This document shows positions 1-7,935 of a stretch of 64,000 bases of DNA, in pieces. The notes below the pieces were generated by a model. That model saw only the letters and a program-made list of their open reading frames with translations. It was not told where the DNA came from and did not search any database. Positions within the stretch are counted from its first letter, which is position 1, and each line of letters opens with the position of its first letter. The DNA comes from Arenibacter arenosicollis (GTDB lineage: Bacteria > Bacteroidota > Bacteroidia > Flavobacteriales > Flavobacteriaceae), in the NCBI RefSeq assembly GCF_014397245.1, contig NZ_JACLHY010000006.1:158383-222382 (forward strand). The letters run 5' to 3'. A program made the position numbers and the translations under genes.

Positions 1-1784
1 TCCTCCAATTCCACCTCCTGTCGAACCCTTACCTCTATTTCACTAAGAACGTTCATAGACTTGAACAATGCCAAGCTTTCTTTGGAAGTAAGTACCTGTA
101 ATGCCTGAGGGGTATTCTTATTATTGCTCAAGCCACGGGATTTTGCCTCATTTTCCCAGGCTTCACTGTAACCATCTCCCTCGAACCTAATCCTTTTGGA
201 GGTTTTAATATATTCCCGAAGCACATTGAAAATGGCTTCATCCTTTTTAAGTCCTTTCTTGTCCACCAATTGATCCACCTCTTTCTTGAAGGCAATAAGC
301 TGTTTGGCCACAATGGTATTTAGAACGGTCATTGGCTTGGCACAATTGGATTTGGAACCTACCCCGCGCATTTCAAATTTATTTCCCGTAAATGCAAATG
401 GAGAGGTGCGATTGCGATCCGTATTGTCCAATAAAATTTCCGGGATTTTACCAACCACGTTCAACTTTAATTCCGTCTTTTCCTCAGGAGATAATTTCCC
501 TTTGGTAACACCTTCCAATTCATTTAAGACCTCATTTAATTGTTCCCCGATAAAGATCGACAGGATGGCTGGTGGAGCTTCGTTGGCCCCCAATCTATGG
601 TCGTTGCTTGCAGAAGCTATGGAAGAACGCAATAATTCCTCATAATTATCCACGGCCTTTATAGTATTCACGAAAAAAGTTAAAAACTGAAGGTTTTTCA
701 TGGGAGTAGACCCAGGACTAAGCAAATTAACACCGGTATCGGTAGCCAAAGACCAATTGTTATGCTTTCCCGAACCGTTTATATCCTTGAAGGGCTTTTC
801 ATGGAAAAGCACTTTAAAGAAGTGTTTATCAGCAATCTTTTCCATCACATCCATCAGCAATAGATTGTGATCTACCGCTAAATTGGTTTCCTCAAATATT
901 GGCGCCAATTCAAACTGGTTGGGTGCTACTTCATTATGCCTTGTTTTAACGGGAATACCCAATTTGGTACACTCCATTTCCAAATCCTTCATGAAATTCA
1001 ACACCCGATTCGGAATAACCCCAAAATAATGATCATCCAATTGTTGGCCTTTTGCCGCAGAATGTCCTACCAATGTTCGGCCGGCCAAACTTATATCGGG
1101 CCGTGAAAATGCCAAGGATTTATCTATTAAAAAATATTCCTGTTCCCATCCCAAGGTAGCATAAACTTTAGTCACATTTTTATCAAAGTACTTTGCAACG
1201 GCAGTAGCGGCTTCGTCCATTGCGCCCAAAGCCCTTAGCAGAGGGGCCTTATTATCCAGGGCCTCCCCGGTATATGCCACGAATACAGTGGGTATACATA
1301 GGGTGGTACCATATAAAAATGCAGGCGATGTTGGATCCCAGGCGGTATAGCCCCTAGCTTCAAAAGTATTGCGAATACCCCCATTAGGAAAACTGGAAGC
1401 ATCGGACTCTTGCTGTACCAACTGGCCTCCACCAAACTTTTCCATTACTCTACCCTCAGGTGAAAAATCGAAAAATGCATCGTGTTTTTCCGCAGTTGCC
1501 CCGGTAAGAGGTTGAAACCAATGGGTATAGTGTGTAGCTCCCATAGATATAGCCCATGTTTTCATTCCCTCCGCCACCTGATCGGCAACTTTTCTATCTA
1601 TTTTGGCACCGGATACTACAGCAGCCTTCACTCTATCATATGCATCTTTGGTCAAGTATTGCAACATTCGTTCCTCGTTGAACACGTTCACTCCAAAATA
1701 TTCTGAACGCCTCCCGGTCTCCTCAATTTCTAATTTACTCCTAGTATGGCTGTTAGCTATGGCATTAAACCTTTGATTTGACAT
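1..1784 (-). CDS. glnN: Glutamine synthetase type III, partial (C-terminus beyond left edge)
   Basis: ATP-dependent ligation of ammonia to glutamate in the cytoplasm, using the large type III glutamine synthetase common in Bacteroidota. I read 594 codons from ATG (1784) to the window edge with no stop; the family is usually about 700-730 residues, so only the C-terminal part is missing. Recognisable type III signatures include GWEQEYFLID, NGSGKHNNWS, NDHRLGANEAPP and EVAPNQFELAPIFE. The N-terminus begins MSNQRFNAIAN. A TATTTTTG element lies 14 nt upstream. It is divergent from a second, unrelated-class glutamine synthetase at 1981, with about 200 bp shared between them, which suggests joint nitrogen control. 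Identity is secure; only the symbol (glnN versus glnA3) is a matter of convention. Confidence 0.95.
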   Translation of the reverse strand, partial: MSNQRFNAIANSHTRSKLEIEETGRRSEYFGVNVFNEERMLQYLTKDAYDRVKAAVVSGAKIDRKVADQVAEGMKTWAISMGATHYTHWFQPLTGATAEKHDAFFDFSPEGRVMEKFGGGQLVQQESDASSFPNGGIRNTFEARGYTAWDPTSPAFLYGTTLCIPTVFVAYTGEALDNKAPLLRALGAMDEAATAVAKYFDKNVTKVYATLGWEQEYFLIDKSLAFSRPDISLAGRTLVGHSAAKGQQLDDHYFGVIPNRVLNFMKDLEMECTKLGIPVKTRHNEVAPNQFELAPIFEETNLAVDHNLLLMDVMEKIADKHFFKVLFHEKPFKDINGSGKHNNWSLATDTGVNLLSPGSTPMKNLQFLTFFVNTIKAVDNYEELLRSSIASASNDHRLGANEAPPAILSIFIGEQLNEVLNELEGVTKGKLSPEEKTELKLNVVGKIPEILLDNTDRNRTSPFAFTGNKFEMRGVGSKSNCAKPMTVLNTIVAKQLIAFKKEVDQLVDKKGLKKDEAIFNVLREYIKTSKRIRFEGDGYSEAWENEAKSRGLSNNKNTPQALQVLTSKESLALFKSMNVLSEIEVRVRQEVELE

Positions 1785-1798
1785 AAATACTTTTTTGA

Positions 1799-1806
1799 CA
1801 AAAATA
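1799..1806 (-). promoter_or_regulatory. Promoter -7 element for the type III glutamine synthetase
   Basis: TATTTTTG on the minus strand matches the Bacteroidota -7 consensus TAnnTTTG. A TTG at 1830-1828 sits 21 nt upstream as a possible -33 element. The start codon follows 14 nt downstream, so the 5' leader would be under about 10 nt. Confidence 0.6.
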
Positions 1807-1938
1807 ACAATTCATTAAAATAAACCACAAAAAATAACTATTTAATAATTTACCCCATAAAAAATAGGGGGTTCAAAAAAAATAACAACATTATCAGCAT
1901 TTAACCCACTAAAAAATGGCGTATATGACGAAAATTAT

Positions 1939-1946
1939 TATTTTTG
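1939..1946 (+). promoter_or_regulatory. Promoter -7 element for the type II glutamine synthetase
   Basis: TATTTTTG matches TAnnTTTG and lies 34 nt before the ATG at 1981. No clear TTG is seen at the -33 position. Together with the minus-strand element at 1806-1799 it makes a divergent promoter pair; the AT-rich DNA between them (1807-1938) contains no obvious long palindrome. Confidence 0.55.
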
Positions 1947-1980
1947 TCTGCGTTAATAATAAAAATCAACAAGAAATATT

Positions 1981-2994
1981 ATGAGCAAGTCTAAATTAGA
2001 ATACATTTGGTTGGATGGGTACGAGCCCACACAGAACATGAGGAGTAAAACTAAGGTTGAAGAAAACTTCAGTGGTAAATTGGAGGATTGCCCAATCTGG
2101 TCCTTTGATGGAAGTTCAACCCGCCAGGCTGAAGGAGGATCTTCTGACTGTGTTTTAAAGCCAGTAGCTATCTACCCTGATCCGCATCGTATCAATGGCT
2201 ATTTAGTAATGACCGAGGTTATGAATGCCGATGGCACTCCCCACGTATCCAATGGTAGAGCTACAATTGAAGATGAAGACAATGACTTCTGGTTTGGGTT
2301 TGAGCAAGAATATTTTATAATGGACACCAAAACGGAACTTCCATTAGGATTTCCTAGAGGTGGATATCCAAAACCACAAGGTATGTACTACTGCTCTGTT
2401 GGTGGTCTAAATACCCATGGTCGTGACTTGGTTGAAGAGCACGCCGATGCATGTATTGATGCTGGCCTAAACTTTGAAGGTATTAACCAAGAAGTAGCAT
2501 GTGGTCAATGGGAATTTCAGTTGTTCGCCAAAGGTGCTAAAAAAGCAGGTGACGAAATTTGGATTGCCAGATACTTACTTGACAGATTAACTGAAAAACA
2601 TGGTTACTATATTGAATACCATCCAAAACCACTTGGTGATACCGATTGGAATGGTTCGGGTATGCATGCGAATTTCTCCAACACAACATTGAGAACTTGT
2701 GGGTCAAGAGAAGTTTACGAAAAAATATGTGAAGCCTTCCGTCCAGTTGTTAAAGAGCACATTGCTGTTTACGGAGAGTTCAACGATCAACGTTTAACAG
2801 GAAAGCACGAAACAGCTTCTATACATGACTTTAGTTATGGTATTTCCGACAGGGGTGCCTCTATTAGAATTCCGATCATTACAGTTCAAAAAGGCTGGAA
2901 AGGTTGGTTGGAAGATAGAAGACCAGCTTCTAACGGTGATCCATACAAGATTGCAGGTAGAATCGTTAAAACTGTTAAATCAGTTAAAATATAA
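1981..2994 (+). CDS. glnII: Glutamine synthetase, eukaryote-type (GS II, beta-grasp)
   Basis: 337-residue glutamine synthetase of the short type II class, the class found in eukaryotes and some bacteria. The beta-grasp region carries the WSFDGSST motif near residue 40; the catalytic domain shows FGFEQEYFI, GINQEVACGQWEFQ and WNGSGMHANFS, with ENDQRLTG-like substrate residues (here FNDQRLTG) near residue 260. Length fits the family. It stands alone with its own promoter (1939-1946) and terminator (3029-3064), divergent from the type III enzyme. Type II enzymes lack the adenylylation loop of the type I class, so control is probably transcriptional; that is inference. Confidence 0.95.
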   Translation: MSKSKLEYIWLDGYEPTQNMRSKTKVEENFSGKLEDCPIWSFDGSSTRQAEGGSSDCVLKPVAIYPDPHRINGYLVMTEVMNADGTPHVSNGRATIEDEDNDFWFGFEQEYFIMDTKTELPLGFPRGGYPKPQGMYYCSVGGLNTHGRDLVEEHADACIDAGLNFEGINQEVACGQWEFQLFAKGAKKAGDEIWIARYLLDRLTEKHGYYIEYHPKPLGDTDWNGSGMHANFSNTTLRTCGSREVYEKICEAFRPVVKEHIAVYGEFNDQRLTGKHETASIHDFSYGISDRGASIRIPIITVQKGWKGWLEDRRPASNGDPYKIAGRIVKTVKSVKI

Positions 2995-3028
2995 AGAGAA
3001 TAAAAATAATTGTTGATTATTTTTACCG

Positions 3029-3064
3029 ACCGTTCCTCTTGTAATAAGAGGGGCGGTTTTTTTA
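3029..3064 (+). terminator. Rho-independent terminator of the type II glutamine synthetase gene
   Basis: A 12-bp stem pairs ACCGTTCCTCTT with AAGAGGGGCGGT (two G-U pairs) around a 5-nt loop and is followed by a run of seven Ts, 35 nt after the stop codon. Confidence 0.85.
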
Positions 3065-3070
3065 TTCCCT

Positions 3071-4690
3071 TTAATTTACTACTCCACCTTCATTAAGCAA
3101 TGGGGTGTTCATCCAGAAATCGCCATAATTATCAGGCTTCAAAATGGGTTGGTCCTGAAATATAGGCCAGTTTTTGTCCATAAAAAGTCGCTCATCCGGA
3201 TATTTTGTTACCGGTTTTTGCTGCTGAACAAAAAATTCCCTGAATTGCATTAAGGAATAGGTTTCGGAAAAATCCAATTTATTACCATCCAAATCCATAA
3301 TGTTATCCATGACTATACGAAAATCATCTTTCCCAATATCCGCGGGATCAGAATAAAAAATCTCCAGGGCCTGGTCTCCCAGGTTCATCTTGGGATGCAA
3401 CTGAACGGTTACACTATCCGCAAGAACAACCTTTTCGATATCCATACCCTTACCCTTATAACTTATATTGTAATTTTTGTCCTTAAGCACCTTGAAACGC
3501 AAGGGCACTCTATTAAAAATAATTTCAAAGTGTTTCTTTTCAAAATTGATAACAACATCCTTGACGGTAAAAACCGGTGGTACTTTTACCTCAAATTTAT
3601 TGCTGAAGGAAATGTAACTGGGAGACATTTTGTCATCCTGTTTCTTGTACTCCACTAAAGTTCGGTATAGTAACCTATCCTCTATTCTTTTACTGGTCTT
3701 ACTTATTTTTCTCGTCCCCAATAAAGCATCATAGGTGGCGTATTCCAATTTAACGATTTCAAAGTTTTCCTTTGAAATATAAATTTTCCCCCTGACCATA
3801 AACTTCCAATTGTGCTTATATATATCTATAACATACAATGCTTTCCCGTCCAAATAAGTGTCATCTTCCAAAGAAAAATCATGGTTCTTTAAAAAATCGG
3901 TATCCAAATGATCAACAAAGGAATAGGAAAAGGTGTTATAATTCCTAATGGCATCCATGATGCGCAATATTACAAACTCATTGCCTCCATAACTTTTCAA
4001 ATAAGCTTTGGGGATAGTCTTGGTCTTATATTCACCATAGTCATATAGCCTTTCACTTAAAGAATCAACTGGAAAGTTCGTATTTCCGAAGTATTCGTAA
4101 ATCCTTGTATTGGAATCCTCATAATCAGAAGTTCCGAAACCTTTGTCAAAAACCTCAACAATTGCTTCGTTCAAATTGGTATATCCTCCTGATTTCCGCT
4201 GATAGTCCCTGTAATATCCAACGTAGGACTGAGGATTAAAGGGATAATTCAACGGAATATTTTTGATGGCCTGGCCAATAATCTCTTCTGCAGAAGTGGG
4301 CTTTTCATCATTTCCAGCATTTCTTCTTTTTCCTCTTTTTTTGGAAGCCTTTAATGTAACCTCATCCAATTGGATAAGCATGGGATTTAAATACAACCTA
4401 TTGAGCTTATCCGTAATTAAATCGCCAATTATAATTTCCCTGGAATCATACCCCATAGAGGTAATCTCCAAAGTATCATTAAGCTCCCTAAATTTAAGGG
4501 GGATTCTAAAACTGCCGTCATTGTTGGAAATTACCCCCACGGCCCTATTCTTGACCCTAATACTGGCAAAGGAAATAGGCTCTATGGTTTCGGCATCGAG
4601 GAGCATTCCACTTACAAAATCGCTTTCTTGACTATGACCAACTATACAAAACAAAATTAAGAAAGCTATAATGTTCGATCTTATTCCCAT
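3071..4690 (-). CDS. Secreted carboxypeptidase-regulatory-like domain protein
   Basis: 539 residues. A signal peptide of about 20 residues (hydrophobic IIAFLILFCIVG) is followed by a carboxypeptidase D regulatory-like fold at about residues 25-100 (VSGMLLDAETIEPISFASI, then SMGYDSREI). This module usually opens outer-membrane or surface proteins in Bacteroidota. A short basic stretch (KASKKRGKRRN) precedes a long, probably beta-rich region with no family I recognise. No TonB plug, no barrel-like C-terminal aromatic residue and no T9SS tail is evident. Its stop is close to the opposing terminator at 3029-3064, and the antiporter gene lies 22 nt upstream of its start, so the two may be cotranscribed. 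Function unknown; cell-surface or periplasmic location inferred. Confidence 0.8.
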   Translation of the reverse strand: MGIRSNIIAFLILFCIVGHSQESDFVSGMLLDAETIEPISFASIRVKNRAVGVISNNDGSFRIPLKFRELNDTLEITSMGYDSREIIIGDLITDKLNRLYLNPMLIQLDEVTLKASKKRGKRRNAGNDEKPTSAEEIIGQAIKNIPLNYPFNPQSYVGYYRDYQRKSGGYTNLNEAIVEVFDKGFGTSDYEDSNTRIYEYFGNTNFPVDSLSERLYDYGEYKTKTIPKAYLKSYGGNEFVILRIMDAIRNYNTFSYSFVDHLDTDFLKNHDFSLEDDTYLDGKALYVIDIYKHNWKFMVRGKIYISKENFEIVKLEYATYDALLGTRKISKTSKRIEDRLLYRTLVEYKKQDDKMSPSYISFSNKFEVKVPPVFTVKDVVINFEKKHFEIIFNRVPLRFKVLKDKNYNISYKGKGMDIEKVVLADSVTVQLHPKMNLGDQALEIFYSDPADIGKDDFRIVMDNIMDLDGNKLDFSETYSLMQFREFFVQQQKPVTKYPDERLFMDKNWPIFQDQPILKPDNYGDFWMNTPLLNEGGVVN

Positions 4691-4712
4691 AAGCGAAATA
4701 TGCTATCGTCTT

Positions 4713-5651
4713 TTAGGTTATTGTTAAATATACAAATACAACGTATACGGCTAAAAGGATTAACCCGTCCTTCCACCCTAGCCGGAGGCCCTTTGGCAAA
4801 AACACCAATGGAAGAACCAAGAAAGAAATTCCCAACATCCAAAAAATATCGTTGCTCAACAGGCGTTGATCCACTACCCTGATTGGTGTTATCATTGCCG
4901 TAATTCCCAAAACAGCAAGAAGGTTGAAAATATTGGACCCAATAAGATTTCCTAAAGAGATGGCCTTTTCTTTTTTCAGCACCGCAATTATGGAGGCGGC
5001 CAATTCCGGAATACTGGTCCCGATAGACACCACGGTTACAGCAATTACCCGCTCACTTACACCATAAATAGTTGCCAATCCCACTGCCCCCTTTATCAAA
5101 AGTTCTGATCCTCCCCAAAGGGCAAGACCACCTAAGCCCAAAAACAATACCGTTTTATATAGTGGTAAAGGAACATCATCTTCAGGCAATTCATCAACTA
5201 CGGCAGTTTTCTGAAATCGTAATAGATATACCAAGAAAACGAAGAGTACAACCACCATGACAATGCCCTCATATCTCTGAATTTCACCATCAAAATAAAT
5301 AAAACCAAAAAACAACATAGATGCCACCATCATCACTGGCCAATCTGTGGTATAAAAACTTTTCCTTACTTCTATACTGCCAAGGATAACGGTTATAGCC
5401 AATACCAAACCTAAATTGGCAATATTGGAACCAACAACATTCCCTAGCGCCAAATCGGGAAAGCCTTCCAAAGCGGCATTTACACTAACTATAAGTTCAG
5501 GTGCGGAGGTGGCAAAGGAAACCACGGTCATCCCTATAACAATCTTCGGAATATTGAGCTTTAGAGATAAGGCAACCGCCGCCTTTAAAAGCCAATTTCC
5601 TCCTGCAATCAACAAAACAAGTCCTAAAACAATAAAAAGTATATCCAGCAT
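4713..5651 (-). CDS. Calcium/sodium antiporter (CaCA, YrbG-like)
   Basis: 312-residue inner-membrane cation exchanger. Two internally repeated halves carry the alpha-repeat signatures of the family: TVVSFATSAPELIVS with ALGNVVGSNIANLG in the first, and TVVSIGTSIPELAAS with SLGNLIGSNIFNLLA in the second. About ten membrane segments are visible, with a short charged loop (DELPEDDVP) in the middle. I chose ATG at 5651 (MLDILFIVLG); the reading frame extends six codons upstream to a TTG, but a TATATTTG promoter element overlaps that extension. It exports Ca2+ in exchange for Na+ according to the family; the exact substrate is not visible from sequence. Confidence 0.9.
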   Translation of the reverse strand: MLDILFIVLGLVLLIAGGNWLLKAAVALSLKLNIPKIVIGMTVVSFATSAPELIVSVNAALEGFPDLALGNVVGSNIANLGLVLAITVILGSIEVRKSFYTTDWPVMMVASMLFFGFIYFDGEIQRYEGIVMVVVLFVFLVYLLRFQKTAVVDELPEDDVPLPLYKTVLFLGLGGLALWGGSELLIKGAVGLATIYGVSERVIAVTVVSIGTSIPELAASIIAVLKKEKAISLGNLIGSNIFNLLAVLGITAMITPIRVVDQRLLSNDIFWMLGISFLVLPLVFLPKGLRLGWKDGLILLAVYVVFVYLTIT

Positions 5652-5666
5652 TAAAAGGTTTTCCGA

Positions 5667-5674
5667 CAAATATA
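5667..5674 (-). promoter_or_regulatory. Promoter -7 element for the antiporter gene
   Basis: TATATTTG (TAnnTTTG) lies 15 nt before the chosen ATG. It argues against the upstream TTG at 5669 as the start, because that codon overlaps this element. Confidence 0.5.
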
Positions 5675-6063
5675 ACCAAGAATCCGACTCTTTTTCCTCC
5701 TACCACAGCTTTCAATAAAAATTTTGAAAACATAAGATGTGTTTCAAAAATCACGTTGATTTCAAATGAAAACAATAAAAAAGGTACTTTTTCCACTCAA
5801 ATCCTCCTTGCATTTTGAAAAACATCTAAAAAAACATATTATTTACTTACATATTATCACTCTTTATTGTATTTGTTATTTCATATAATAACTACTACCA
5901 AGATATACTTTAAAAAAATATAATTCAATTGCTTGTTTTAATTACAATATTGTATTCAATTATATTAATTCCATCATCAAGTTTTGGAAATCTTCTTAAG
6001 TATTGTATATCTTGAATGGATAATAGATTATTACACTATTCATTAACCATTAAAACTTGTATT
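5675..6063. other. AT-rich intergenic DNA without a recognisable gene
   Basis: About 390 bp of very AT-rich sequence. I find no convincing reading frame, tRNA or hairpin here. It leads into a possible peptide and terminator at 6064-6185, so part of it may be the promoter or body of a small RNA. Confidence 0.5.
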
Positions 6064-6123
6064 ATGATAACACTAACCAAAATTTTATTGTTCCTTATTA
6101 TTTCCATATTTTTCCGGAAATAA
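6064..6123 (+). CDS. Possible 19-residue hydrophobic peptide
   Basis: ATG to TAA encodes MITLTKILLFLIISIFFRK: a single hydrophobic helix with a basic end, shaped like a small membrane peptide. It sits alone, 28 nt upstream of a rho-independent hairpin (6152-6185), so something is transcribed and terminated in this gap. No strong promoter or ribosome site is visible, as is usual in this phylum. It could be a small membrane protein, a type I toxin-like peptide, or a chance frame inside a small RNA. Confidence 0.3.
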   Translation: MITLTKILLFLIISIFFRK

Positions 6124-6151
6124 AAATTATGTAATAGGCCTATATTATTAC

Positions 6152-6185
6152 AACGTCTCCGTACCTACTACAAGGGGACGTTTTT
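6152..6185 (+). terminator. Isolated rho-independent terminator
   Basis: AACGTCTCC pairs with GGGGACGTT (one G-U pair) around a 13-nt loop, followed by TTTTT. No annotated gene on the plus strand ends before it, which points to an unannotated short transcript upstream. Confidence 0.7.
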
Positions 6186-6352
6186 ATCCTGCATGACATC
6201 ATTCACGCTATTCTAGTCACAAAACCCATATCATCCAAGTCACTGGTAATTTTTCATACCAAAATTAATAGCACATAAACAATAAGGCATACCTCGGTTT
6301 ACACAGCTTGCAAAAATAGATTCTTGGAATAATGGCATATAGTATTAAATTG

Positions 6353-6360
6353 TATCTTTG
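6353..6360 (+). promoter_or_regulatory. Promoter -7 element directly before nrnA
   Basis: TATCTTTG matches TAnnTTTG and is separated from the ATG at 6366 by only 5 nt (cgccc). Transcription would start at or next to the ATG, so the mRNA is probably leaderless. Confidence 0.7.
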
Positions 6361-6365
6361 CGCCC

Positions 6366-7382
6366 ATGAATTTAGAAATTACAAAGGCAATAAAGACGTT
6401 ATTGAACGTACCACAAAAAATTGTAATTATACCTCACAAAAATCCTGATGGCGATGCTATTGGCTCTACTTTGGGATTATGGCATTATTTGAAGAACAAA
6501 GGTCAGGACGCTACCATTATTGTGCCCAACGATTTTCCTAAATTTTTGAAATGGATGCCAGGAACCGAACAGATAATAATTTTTGAAAAAGACGCCTCAA
6601 CGGCCAGGCAGCTCATAAACAAGGCTACTGTTATATTTACTTTAGATTTTAATCACTTGGGTAGGATTGGACAATTGCAACCATTATTGGAAGATGCGTC
6701 GGCAACATTTGTAATGATCGACCATCACCAAGAACCTGATGATTACGCCAAGATTACTTACTCTGATGTTAGCATGAGTTCCACTTGTGAAATGGTTTAC
6801 AATGTGATTGAAGGCCTAAATGATACAGAATGCATTACATCGGAGCTTGCAATTTCGTTATATACCGGCATTATGACCGATACCGGATCTTTTAAATATT
6901 CTTCAACCACCAGTCGCACCCATACAGTGGTTGCCAAATTAATTGAAAAAGGCGCGAAAAATACGGAAGCACACAACAAAGTCTATGACACCAATACTCC
7001 AAGCAGATTACATCTACTGGGTTGTGCATTAAAAAACATGGTTATCCTGGAGGAGTTCAATACGGCATTTATTACCCTGTCACAAGAGGAATTGGACGCC
7101 TATGAATATAAAAAGGGAGATACAGAAGGATTTGTGAATTACGGATTAACCTTGGAAGGAATAGTGTTTGCAGTCATTTTTATTGAAAACAAGGAAGAAG
7201 GAATTATTAAAATCTCATTTAGATCCGAAGGTGATTTTTCTGTTAATGAATTCGCCAGAGCCCATTTTAACGGAGGTGGACATACCAATGCAGCAGGAGG
7301 GCGTAGTGATGTTTCCCTGGAGGACACCACTACCTTATTTAAATCTTTATTACCCCAATACAAAGCTGATCTAAACGCATGA
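6366..7382 (+). CDS. nrnA: DHH-family phosphoesterase (NrnA-like oligoribonuclease / pAp phosphatase)
   Basis: 338-residue cytoplasmic DHH/DHHA1 phosphoesterase that degrades short RNA oligomers and dephosphorylates pAp. Motifs are complete: NPDGDAIGS near residue 25, DFNHLGR near 95, the DHH signature IDHHQEPDD near 120, and the DHHA1 glycine motif FNGGGHTNAAGG near 310. It opens an operon: its TGA overlaps the ATG of gldI by 4 nt, and the cyclophilin/FKBP gene follows. Bacteroidota generally lack Orn, so this type commonly supplies the oligoribonuclease function; that part is family knowledge. Confidence 0.92.
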   Translation: MNLEITKAIKTLLNVPQKIVIIPHKNPDGDAIGSTLGLWHYLKNKGQDATIIVPNDFPKFLKWMPGTEQIIIFEKDASTARQLINKATVIFTLDFNHLGRIGQLQPLLEDASATFVMIDHHQEPDDYAKITYSDVSMSSTCEMVYNVIEGLNDTECITSELAISLYTGIMTDTGSFKYSSTTSRTHTVVAKLIEKGAKNTEAHNKVYDTNTPSRLHLLGCALKNMVILEEFNTAFITLSQEELDAYEYKKGDTEGFVNYGLTLEGIVFAVIFIENKEEGIIKISFRSEGDFSVNEFARAHFNGGGHTNAAGGRSDVSLEDTTTLFKSLLPQYKADLNA

Positions 7383-7924
7383 AACACTTTTTATTCTTTT
7401 TCCTGATTATCGCCCTTGTAAGTTGTGGTGGTCCAGAACCGCGAAAACCGGTTAAAGTTAAAACAGGAAGCATATTACAGAAATCTGTGGAACGCAATAA
7501 GGATCTACTGGCCAAAGAGGAAAAACAAATAATGGAAATCATTAAAAATGATTCCACGAACACCTATTTCTCAAGTGGTATTGGCTCGTGGTACCACTAT
7601 ATATCCCAGAACAACGATTCCAATTATTACCCACAAACAGATGACTTGGTTATCATGGAATACAACGTGGTAAGTTTTAGTAACGACACCATCTATTCCA
7701 AGGAACAAATCGGGACTATTACTTATAAAGTAGACAAACAGGACCTTTTCCCTGGCTTGAGGAATAGTATAAAACTATTAAAAGAGAATGAAAGTGCTAA
7801 GTTTTTATTCCCTTCCTCACTAGCGTATGGATATCACGGGGACAATAATAAAATTGGGGTAAACATCCCCATTAAATCCACTATTACCATTTTAAAGATC
7901 GATAAACAAAAAGACAACAATTAA
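7379..7924 (+). CDS. gldI: Gliding motility lipoprotein, FKBP-type prolyl isomerase GldI
   Basis: 181-residue lipoprotein. The signal peptide ends in the lipobox LVSC at residue 16, and an FKBP-type peptidyl-prolyl isomerase domain covers about residues 75-178 (GLRNSIKLLKENESAKFLFP, then SLAYGYHG). GldI is one of the Bacteroidota gliding proteins and is thought to help fold exported components of the gliding and type IX secretion machinery. The start overlaps the nrnA stop (ATGA), indicating translational coupling. No other gld gene lies in the window. A lone FKBP lipoprotein could be mistaken for GldI, but size, lipobox and the position between nrnA and the next isomerase fit. Confidence 0.85.
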   Translation: MKHFLFFFLIIALVSCGGPEPRKPVKVKTGSILQKSVERNKDLLAKEEKQIMEIIKNDSTNTYFSSGIGSWYHYISQNNDSNYYPQTDDLVIMEYNVVSFSNDTIYSKEQIGTITYKVDKQDLFPGLRNSIKLLKENESAKFLFPSSLAYGYHGDNNKIGVNIPIKSTITILKIDKQKDNN

Positions 7925-7935
7925 AATTAAGTAAA

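Noticed and set aside
286..645. Long plus-strand reading frame inside the first 1.8 kb
   Set aside because: It is the antisense of the type III glutamine synthetase, whose motifs read clearly on the minus strand.
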